This document shows positions 34,456-40,505 of a stretch of 40,505 nucleotides of DNA, in pieces. Under the pieces are notes generated by a model. That model did no database searches. It was given only the letters and a program-made list of their open reading frames with translations, and was not told the DNA's origin. Within the stretch, counting starts at the first letter, position 1. Every line of letters begins with the position of its first letter. Made by a program: the position numbers and the translations under genes. This stretch comes from Pseudomonadota bacterium (GTDB lineage: Bacteria > Myxococcota_A > UBA9042 > GCA-2863065), in NCBI GenBank assembly GCA_005776725.1, contig SXOO01000044.1:1-40505 (forward strand). The letters run 5' to 3'.

Positions 34456-35304
34456 ATGCGGTCGTTCGTAGCTATGCGTCGTTGGGTTGTCGGAGCGGCC
34501 GCCGCCTCGGCCGTGGGGTGTGGCGCTTTTCCGATTAAGGTCCCGCTGCCGTCCGTTGGCACCAAGGATTTCTCGGCGGACGCCCAGAAGGCCATGCTGC
34601 GACTCCAGTCGGAGTACACGCTCGCCAAGGGCGTGGTGGCTCTGGTTCAGACCAAGGTCGACGAGTTCCTCTACATCGAAGACGGGCTGAAGCTCGGCAA
34701 GGTGCAGTGGAAGCAGTTCCGCAACGAGCTCGAGGCGTGCTGGAACGCCCCGTTCGAGGCGGTGGAGAAGATCGAGGCGCGCTCCGTCAACGCCAGCGAG
34801 GCCGCTCAGGCCCTCAAGGGCAACTCCGCGCTCCACGAGCTCCAGGCGGTCAAGGACACCGGCTGGAACGCCGTGAATAAGGTCAAGGCCTGCCCGCAGG
34901 CGCTCACGGACGACGTCGGCGGCTTCCCGAAGAAGGCCACGGACGAGTCCAAGGCGTGGGCCCGTCAGAAGTTCGAGGTGCTGAACGACCTCCGCGTCCT
35001 CGCGAAGGACGAGGTCGCCAAGCGCGCCACGGCGCTGAAGCCCGCCGCGGAGGACGCGGTGAAGGTGTTCGCTACGCAGCTCGCGTCCGCGAACGCGCAC
35101 CTCGCGCTCGCCAAGCAGGCGGCCGATCAGGCCGTCACGGCCGACACGCAGCGGCAGATCGACAGCCTCACTGCCATGCAGAACGAGGCCACCGCGCTGG
35201 GCCAGCAGGCCGCCACCGACTCCGCCGCGCTGCTGAAGGCGGCGGGCGAGTCCGCCGCCAAGGTGCAGAGCGGGTTCCAGGAAGTGTACGGCAAGCGCAA
35301 GTAG
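34456..35304 (+). CDS. Helical lipoprotein, unknown function
   Basis: This 282-residue protein has a lipobox (AAAASAVGC) near residue 22. The rest is almost entirely helical, with long Ala/Lys/Glu heptad-like stretches (for example QLASANAHLALAKQAADQAV and LGQQAATDSAALLKAAGESA) that suggest coiled coils. It ends in a basic YGKRK. No family is recognised; an envelope scaffold role is a guess. ATG at 34456 is preferred because GGGGAGG (34443-34449) lies 6 nt upstream and the signal peptide then starts correctly. A TTGACT at 34363-34368 could be a -35 but lacks a good -10. Confidence 0.75.
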   Translation: MRSFVAMRRWVVGAAAASAVGCGAFPIKVPLPSVGTKDFSADAQKAMLRLQSEYTLAKGVVALVQTKVDEFLYIEDGLKLGKVQWKQFRNELEACWNAPFEAVEKIEARSVNASEAAQALKGNSALHELQAVKDTGWNAVNKVKACPQALTDDVGGFPKKATDESKAWARQKFEVLNDLRVLAKDEVAKRATALKPAAEDAVKVFATQLASANAHLALAKQAADQAVTADTQRQIDSLTAMQNEATALGQQAATDSAALLKAAGESAAKVQSGFQEVYGKRK

Positions 35305-35332
35305 CCTGCCGGCGGCGCCGCTCCTCGGGGAG

Positions 35333-35352
35333 GGTCGCGCGAGAGCGCGGCC
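35333..35352. terminator. Strong hairpin with GAGA tetraloop between convergent genes
   Basis: The stem pairs 35333-35340 with 35345-35352 (8 bp including one G-U pair) around a GAGA loop of the GNRA type. It sits between the convergent lipoprotein and beta-propeller genes and probably marks transcript ends. There is no T-run. Confidence 0.4.
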
Positions 35353-35382
35353 GCCCCGGACCCCAGCGTCCTCCCGGGTCGC

Positions 35383-37362
35383 TCAGCGTGTGGCGGCCCG
35401 CAGCCTCTCCAAGACAACAGCGAAGTCCCCCGGCGCCATGTCCGGGATGTCCTCCACGGCCGGCGCGGGCGTGACCACAGCGTCGATGCCCACGAGCTCG
35501 GCGATCTGCGCCAGCGCGAGGTCCATGTCCGACTGGGTCGCGACAGCGGACTCGAACGCCGGCAGTAGCTCTCGGAGCTTCGTCGCGGTGGCCGTGCGCA
35601 TCGGCTCGATCAGTGGGCCACCGTGCGGTAGCCACGAGCGCACCCACAGCGTACGGAGCGAGGCATAAGCCGCGTCCGGTCGACTGGAGGCGATGAGGCA
35701 CTCGCCCAGCACCGCCGAAGCGTTGCCCACGGCTTTGATCGCCGGTGCGTCGGTGCCTTGCTGGCCGGAGAGCTGCCGCTCGAAGCGTACGGCGAGGTCA
35801 GTGAATCGCTGCGCCACCGCGACGAGGCGGCTCAGATCGTCGCCGCTCAAAGCGCTGACGCCGGTGCGTTGGAGCTCCTCTGCCGCCTTCAGGATGAACA
35901 CGCGGTACTCGTCGTAGAACGTCATGCGGTCGTCGCTGCTCTCGGCCTGCAGCCGGGCCAAGAGGGGTGGGAGCCCACCGCCCCGCATCTTCGATGACGT
36001 GTCCTGGTAGCCCTGGGCCCCCACGGCCTTGTGGATCACCGCCGCTGCCCGCAGCTCCCCCACGAACGGCTTTGTCCGCCGCGCCAGCGCGTCGGCGGCG
36101 TCAACCTCCCCCTTGCGCACGAGCGTGTTGAAGCGCTCGACCAAGGCCGCGCCGTCTATCGAGTCGAGGCGCTCGACCGTCTTCCCGTGGAACGCGTAGA
36201 GCGCTCCCGCAGCGTAACGGATCGTCGCCTGGGGCTCTGGCACCGCCACGCTCTCGACGCGTCCCTCGATGAGGTCGATGAGGCCAACGAAGCGCGTCGC
36301 GCCATCCACGAGGGCGAGCACCCGCCCGGACTCGAGGCGCAGCTCGATGGCCGTCGCGTCCGCCCGCGTGTAGCGCCAGAGCTCCTCCCCGAGCGCGGCA
36401 GACCACGCCGTGATGGTGACGCCCCCGCTACTGGCGCGCTGCCGAAACAAGACGCGGTCGCCGATCAGCAGCGGTGGTCCCAACGGCTCACCGAGCGCCT
36501 TCTTCCACCGCGGCGTGCCGTCGCGGTTGTCGTAGCCCCGGAGGCTTCCCCCGCCGAGCACCGACGACTGCCACGCCACGAAGACCCCCGGCGCGGTGCC
36601 GCGCAGGTCCTGGATGGCGCCCTTGCGGCGCGCGACCGCCCACTCGCCTGTGACCTTGCCCGTGGCGAGGTCCGCGGCCACCACCACGTCCGCGTTGCCC
36701 GACAGCCACCATGCGTCGAGCGCCGTCCCATCCGTCTCGAGGCCCGCGGCGGGCCCCTCGATACCATCGGGCCGGAGCCGCCAACGCTCTCGCGAGGTGT
36801 AGCGATCCAGCGCGACCACGGCGAAGGGGGCGACCTTGCTCGACACCAGGACCGCGGCGGGTGTGACCAGCAGCTTGTCGATGCCCTCGACACGCACCCA
36901 GCTCGGCCACAGGCGGCCGCCGCTGTGGGCGTCGAGCAGGAGGAGGTTGTCCTCTTTGCCGTCGAAGCCCGTGAGCACGACCACCTCGTCCGTGACGAGG
37001 CGCACCTTCGAGTTGCACTTCCCAGGGAAGCAATTGAGCGGGAACTGCCACAGCTCGTCACCGGTGAGCGGGTTCAGCGCGTGAAGCTGCTCCGCCTGAA
37101 CGAGCAGGGCCCCGCTCTTCAGCGTGATCTGGCGCAGCGTCTTCGCTCGCGAGGTGAAGCGCCAGCGCTCCACGCCGGACTCCGCGTTCAGCCCCACTAG
37201 GTGCTCGGTGCCGAGCTGCACGACCACCGTGGCCTTGACCGTGACGGCTGCGGACGGCGCCCCGCCTGTGGAGGCCCAGCGGAACCCCGACTCGAAGAAC
37301 GACTCGGCGTGGGCGGTGGAGGCGGCGAAGACGAGCAGCGGGAGAAGTCGTGCCACAGTCAC
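35383..37362 (-). CDS. PQQ-type beta-propeller protein with helical C-terminal domain
   Basis: This 659-residue exported protein (signal peptide MTVARLLPLLVFAASTAHA, about 1-19) begins with a beta-propeller built of PQQ/BamB-like blades: LVGLNAESGVERWRF, LHALNPLTGDELWQF, VVALDRYTSRERWRL, LRGYDNRDGTPRWKKAL and ITAWSAALGEELWRY, up to about residue 400. The C-terminal 250 residues are helical with no recognised family. BamB-like propellers act as protein-interaction or quinone-dehydrogenase folds; no PQQ-enzyme residues are evident. The GTG at 37362 follows the upstream TAG without a gap, and a second GTG at 37356 is possible. Its tight coupling to the caspase-like lipoprotein gene suggests a joint task in the envelope (inference). 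Confidence 0.85.
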   Translation of the reverse strand: MTVARLLPLLVFAASTAHAESFFESGFRWASTGGAPSAAVTVKATVVVQLGTEHLVGLNAESGVERWRFTSRAKTLRQITLKSGALLVQAEQLHALNPLTGDELWQFPLNCFPGKCNSKVRLVTDEVVVLTGFDGKEDNLLLLDAHSGGRLWPSWVRVEGIDKLLVTPAAVLVSSKVAPFAVVALDRYTSRERWRLRPDGIEGPAAGLETDGTALDAWWLSGNADVVVAADLATGKVTGEWAVARRKGAIQDLRGTAPGVFVAWQSSVLGGGSLRGYDNRDGTPRWKKALGEPLGPPLLIGDRVLFRQRASSGGVTITAWSAALGEELWRYTRADATAIELRLESGRVLALVDGATRFVGLIDLIEGRVESVAVPEPQATIRYAAGALYAFHGKTVERLDSIDGAALVERFNTLVRKGEVDAADALARRTKPFVGELRAAAVIHKAVGAQGYQDTSSKMRGGGLPPLLARLQAESSDDRMTFYDEYRVFILKAAEELQRTGVSALSGDDLSRLVAVAQRFTDLAVRFERQLSGQQGTDAPAIKAVGNASAVLGECLIASSRPDAAYASLRTLWVRSWLPHGGPLIEPMRTATATKLRELLPAFESAVATQSDMDLALAQIAELVGIDAVVTPAPAVEDIPDMAPGDFAVVLERLRAATR

Positions 37363-39906
37363 CTACTTGAGGAGGATGCCGTCGAGGAGGATTGCGGAGT
37401 CGTAGATCGAGTCACCGACGTCCGTAGCGAAAAGGCTCAGCGTCACCGGACCCTTCCCGGCATAGGGCACCATGTCTACCGCGACCGTCTGCCACGGCGT
37501 GTTGAACACCTCGCCGACATCGAAGCTCACCGACGATGGCTCGAGGCCCACATGTTGCGAGCCGCAGCTCCAACAGCCGTTGTCCATTTCGCCGCAGAGA
37601 TCGTCGACCTTCACCGACACGAGCTGCTTCTGGCTCCCATTGAGCTCCAACGTGGCCTCGAACGTGTCTTGGTACACGTCCCCGCAGAACTCGATGAACT
37701 CCTCGCTGTAGAAGCGCCAGTAGAACTCGAGGCTCTCGATCCCATCCGGGACGCAGAAGGTCTGGGTGAGCTCGCCGGTCTGCTGCGTGTAGCCGAGGCC
37801 GGTGGAGATGATGCCCATGAACTTCCCGGAGACGGCCAGGGTGTCGTCGCCCAGCTGGCTGATCACGCGGCCGTCGCCGTTGACGTTCCAGCCGGTGGCG
37901 TCGCCGGTCTCCCAGCTCGGGTTCAGGATCTCCGAGTTGGAGATGCTGAGGTTGGCGCCACCAAAGAGCGCGAACTGCGTGGACGGGCGCTCCGGATCGG
38001 TCACGGGGAAGTTGGCAGCGGTCCCGGTGGTGTTGTCTGGGGAGAGCAGCGCCGAGAACCACGCCTTGGACTGTGACGACGCGAACGCCGAACTTACGTA
38101 GTCGCTGTAGCCCGCCACCGCTTTGCAGCCGGCGCCGAACAGCGCCCCTGCGAGGGTCCCGTTGAACAGGGTGCGGCAGCCGCCGAGGTACGCGAGCGAG
38201 TCGGGGAATCCGCTGCCCTTGTAGTGCGCGAAGAGCTCCGGGTGGACGCCGTAGCTCTCGGCCCCGAAGATCGCCCGCCCCCGCCTCAGGTCGATCGCCG
38301 TCTCGTCGATACACACGCCCGAAGGACCCGCCTCGTTGAAGACGCATCGGGCCGCGCCCGGGCAGTCCGCGTGGTCGGAGCAGTTGGGGTGCTGGGCGCT
38401 GAGCGCCGCGCAGTCGATCGCGTCGCCGCTCCACAGGATCTCCTGCGAGCCGTCGTGCTCCCAACCGAAGGCGCGCTTGTGCTCCTCCGCCAGCCCCTTG
38501 AAATAGCTGTCAGAGTGACCGGCGAAGAGCAGGATCCCCGCACTCGTCGCCTCCCGAAACCGTCGCAGGGTGGCCGATTGGGCGAGGTAGGGGCCACGCG
38601 AGTCGAAGCGGGGACAGGACAGATCCGCCAGGGTGGCCTGAATCTGGGGGACCTCGTCGAAGGGCCCGAGCTGCGCGTTGGCGGGTGCGAGGCCCACGAT
38701 CGTCCGCGCCCGGATGATGTCGACGTTGCCGAGCGCGCCCCCGATCTGCGCGAAGCCGCTGTCCTCGCCGTCACCGGCGCCCCTGGACCCGTCACGTCCG
38801 ATGTTGAGCGCTCCGACGATGCCGCTGTGGAAGCGCGCCCAGATCCCATGTCCGGCGTCGTTCGCGCCTGCGGACTCGACCGTGGGGTCGGCCTGGAGGC
38901 TGGCGAGCGCTGCCGCCGTGGCCCCGGCGTCCCCGCCCGCTCCCGTGTACGCCTGCACGGCGGCGGTGAGCGTGGCCTTCATCTGGGTGCACTCGCTGGC
39001 AGTGACCGGGGGCACGATCTCTATCGGGGTGAGCGGGGACCACAGCGTCGACAGGTTACCGGCCACCTGCAGCTTCGCCGTCACTCTCAGGTGCTTGACT
39101 ACCGGCGTGGCGCTCTCGAGCGTGATGCAGCGCGAGAAGACGCCGTCGTCTTGGATCTCGTCGCAGTCCGCGGAGAGATCCCCCGTGTCGGCGAGCAGCC
39201 CCAGGCTGCCGAGGGTGGCGCCGCTCGGGTCGACCTCGAGGAGCTCTAGCGTGTCGGGCATCACGGTGGGCCCAGGGCGCCTCACGGAGACAGCGACCCG
39301 CATCGTGGCGCCCGTGAAGAAGGCCGAGGGCCGCGCCACCGCGGGGCGCTCGAAGACGACGCCCGGGGTGTAGGTGAGCACCACGGTGTCGACCGACGAC
39401 TCGCCGGCCGGGCCGGTGGCCGTGATGGCGATGAGGTTGTCGCCTGGGGACAGCGTGATCGGCTCAGTGAGCCAGAAGTCGTTTCCGGAGGCTCTCCCCG
39501 AGGCGCCCGAGCTGGACGACCAGGCGATCTCCCGGGCCTTGCCGAAGAGCACACCGGCGAGCGAGACGACGCTGCTGGTGGACGATACATGGGACTCGGC
39601 GCCAGGGCCGATGATCTGGACGAAGAGCTCCGGGCTGGGGAACCCGTGCATCAATGAGGTGTCGGGCTCTTCTCCTGTGCCCGTCTCGGCGCCTGACGGG
39701 GCGTCGGTCGCAGCGCCGTCCGTGTCTGCGCCGTTGACGCCGACGCTCGTGTCCCCGCCTGGGTCGAACCCATTCGCCGGGGCGCCGGACGTGTCAGCGG
39801 ACAAGGTCTTGCCTGCCTCCGAGCCGCACGCGACCACGAACACCAGCAAGACGAGGCGACCCGACCGTGTCAAAACCCGCCCGAACGTCCCTTGTGGCCA
39901 CATCAT
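37363..39906 (-). CDS. Large lipoprotein with caspase-like (clan CD-like) His/Cys pattern
   Basis: This 847-residue protein has a lipobox (LVFVVAC, acylated Cys27) followed by an Asp/Gly/Ala/Thr-rich linker (about 35-85) and Ig-like regions (about 90-310). In the middle GILLFAGHSDSYF (His464) precedes DSLAYLGGCRTLF (Cys577), the latter followed by GALFGAGCKAVAGY. This is the order and context of a clan CD His/Cys dyad. Between them lies one Cys-rich unit (about 498-532). The C-terminus (about 690-847) is a jelly-roll-like domain with EEFIEFCGDVYQDTF and VGDSIYDSAILLDG, resembling choice-of-anchor domains. ATG at 39906 follows GGAG by 5 nt; ATG 39903 is an alternative. The stop abuts the propeller gene. 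Confidence 0.75.
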   Translation of the reverse strand: MMWPQGTFGRVLTRSGRLVLLVFVVACGSEAGKTLSADTSGAPANGFDPGGDTSVGVNGADTDGAATDAPSGAETGTGEEPDTSLMHGFPSPELFVQIIGPGAESHVSSTSSVVSLAGVLFGKAREIAWSSSSGASGRASGNDFWLTEPITLSPGDNLIAITATGPAGESSVDTVVLTYTPGVVFERPAVARPSAFFTGATMRVAVSVRRPGPTVMPDTLELLEVDPSGATLGSLGLLADTGDLSADCDEIQDDGVFSRCITLESATPVVKHLRVTAKLQVAGNLSTLWSPLTPIEIVPPVTASECTQMKATLTAAVQAYTGAGGDAGATAAALASLQADPTVESAGANDAGHGIWARFHSGIVGALNIGRDGSRGAGDGEDSGFAQIGGALGNVDIIRARTIVGLAPANAQLGPFDEVPQIQATLADLSCPRFDSRGPYLAQSATLRRFREATSAGILLFAGHSDSYFKGLAEEHKRAFGWEHDGSQEILWSGDAIDCAALSAQHPNCSDHADCPGAARCVFNEAGPSGVCIDETAIDLRRGRAIFGAESYGVHPELFAHYKGSGFPDSLAYLGGCRTLFNGTLAGALFGAGCKAVAGYSDYVSSAFASSQSKAWFSALLSPDNTTGTAANFPVTDPERPSTQFALFGGANLSISNSEILNPSWETGDATGWNVNGDGRVISQLGDDTLAVSGKFMGIISTGLGYTQQTGELTQTFCVPDGIESLEFYWRFYSEEFIEFCGDVYQDTFEATLELNGSQKQLVSVKVDDLCGEMDNGCWSCGSQHVGLEPSSVSFDVGEVFNTPWQTVAVDMVPYAGKGPVTLSLFATDVGDSIYDSAILLDGILLK

Positions 39907-40042
39907 GCGTACTCCATAGCCCGAGCGCCTGCGGGCGCCGGGACGATACCGCACGCCCGTCCGGATTGCGACGTTCGCGGCCTCCCGGGGCGAGCGAGCG
40001 ACCCGCGGTAGCCGTGTTTCCCTGGCAGCTCAGAATCCGCGA

Positions 40043-40071
40043 TTGACATGCGGGGAAGCGTTCGCTAAACG
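40043..40071 (+). promoter_or_regulatory. Candidate promoter of metK
   Basis: A perfect TTGACA (40043-40048), a 17-bp spacer and TAAACG (40066-40071) lie 86 nt before the metK GTG. The leader holds two small hairpins (TGTGCG/CGCACA at 40088-40107; CGCCG/CGGCG at 40128-40141) that match no SAM-riboswitch class I know. Confidence 0.5.
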
Positions 40072-40157
40072 CCCGCGTTCGGCTCGATGTGCGTATGGCC
40101 CCGCACAACGCCCCACTACAGCCCGGACGCCGCCCCCGGCGCCCATGGAGCAACCCG

Positions 40158-40505
40158 GTGTCCAAGAAGAACTTCCTGTTCACGTCCGAATCAGTGACCG
40201 AGGGTCACCCCGACAAGATCGCCGACCAGATCAGCGACAGCATCTTGGACGCCTGCCTCGATCAGGATCCGATGAGTCGAGTCGCGTGCGAGACGCTCGT
40301 CACCACGGGCCTCGTGCTCGTGGCCGGCGAGATCACCACGTCCGGCTATGTGGACATGGGCACCACGGCGCGCGAAGTGGTCCGCAAGATCGGATACATC
40401 GACCCGAACCTCGGCTTCGAAGCCGACACCGCGGCCGTGCTGGTGAGCATCGACCGCCAGTCGCCCGACATCGCGCAGGGTGTAGACGAGGGCAAGGGCC
40501 TCTAC
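40158..40505 (+). CDS. metK: S-adenosylmethionine synthetase, 5' part (runs off right edge)
   Basis: MetK makes S-adenosylmethionine from methionine and ATP. The visible 116 residues begin [19 protein letters not shown], the conserved N-terminus with the ATP-binding SVTEGHPDK, then [34 protein letters not shown] and [11 protein letters not shown], all family blocks. The start is a GTG at 40158 with GGAG 7 nt upstream; the nearby ATG at 40145 is out of frame. It lies 251 nt from the divergent caspase-like lipoprotein gene. The product also supplies the cofactor used by QueA in this window. The C-terminal two thirds are outside the window. Confidence 0.96.
   Translation, partial: MSKKNFLFTSESVTEGHPDKIADQISDSILDACLDQDPMSRVACETLVTTGLVLVAGEITTSGYVDMGTTAREVVRKIGYIDPNLGFEADTAAVLVSIDRQSPDIAQGVDEGKGLY

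Noticed and set aside
40072..40157. A SAM or SAH riboswitch in the metK leader
   Set aside because: Only two short hairpins are present; no conserved core of SAM-I, SAM-II, SAM-IV or SAH switches could be recognised.

Overview
The window is GC-rich DNA, dense with genes and with many GTG starts. It looks like a chromosome segment from the Myxococcota (former Deltaproteobacteria). The evidence is a protein ending in a MYXO-CTERM-type sorting tail, many large secreted lipoproteins with Thr/Asp/Gly or Asp/Ala/Thr low-complexity linkers, Cys-rich repeat proteins, and an HDOD-GGDEF protein. The genus cannot be read from the sequence. I see no tRNA, rRNA, IS element, prophage or CRISPR array, and nothing that clearly marks a horizontally acquired island.

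Layout. 1-2067: the 5' part of hemF (minus, running off the left edge) faces a thioredoxin-fold TPR lipoprotein and a tiny lipoprotein. 2190-9976 (minus): the conserved queA-tgt-yajC-secD-secF-recJ cluster, covering queuosine tRNA modification, the SecDF-YajC part of the translocon and the RecJ exonuclease, tightly packed with several coupled starts. 10122-15035 (plus): an outer-membrane-barrel-like protein, a small lipoprotein and a large TPR/zinc-metallopeptidase protein, all of unknown role. 15047-18017: an isochorismatase-family hydrolase diverges from the cofactor operon nadC-birA-coaX (NAD, biotin, CoA). 18101-24366: a signalling region. An HDOD-GGDEF protein diverges from a translationally coupled four-gene set (duplicated helical-repeat protein, six-TM histidine kinase, NarL-type response regulator, small barrel-like protein), with a palindrome in the shared upstream region; an acidic protein follows.

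24467-28422 (plus): a lipoprotein with a caspase-like His/Cys pattern and a PPC domain, a TDG-linker lipoprotein coupled to a DUF5989 membrane peptide, and an extended-SDR epimerase/reductase. 28404-32152 (minus): a 15-unit Cys-rich MYXO-CTERM protein and an ACE-like M2 peptidase. 32461-35304: a YcaQ/AlkX-type DNA glycosylase, an MBL-like protein that has lost its metal ligands, and a helical lipoprotein. 35383-39906 (minus): a second large lipoprotein with a caspase-like His/Cys pattern, abutting a PQQ-type beta-propeller protein. 40158 to the right edge: the 5' part of metK.

Housekeeping functions (heme, Sec, queuosine, NAD/biotin/CoA, SAM) are interleaved with cell-envelope proteins that have no assigned function. 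The best candidates for undescribed biology are the kinase/regulator/helical-repeat operon, the two caspase-like lipoproteins, and several unusual inverted repeats: a perfect 29-bp one inside a coding region, and a 9-bp one that would cover a Shine-Dalgarno sequence. All promoter, operator and terminator calls are by eye and have not been tested.
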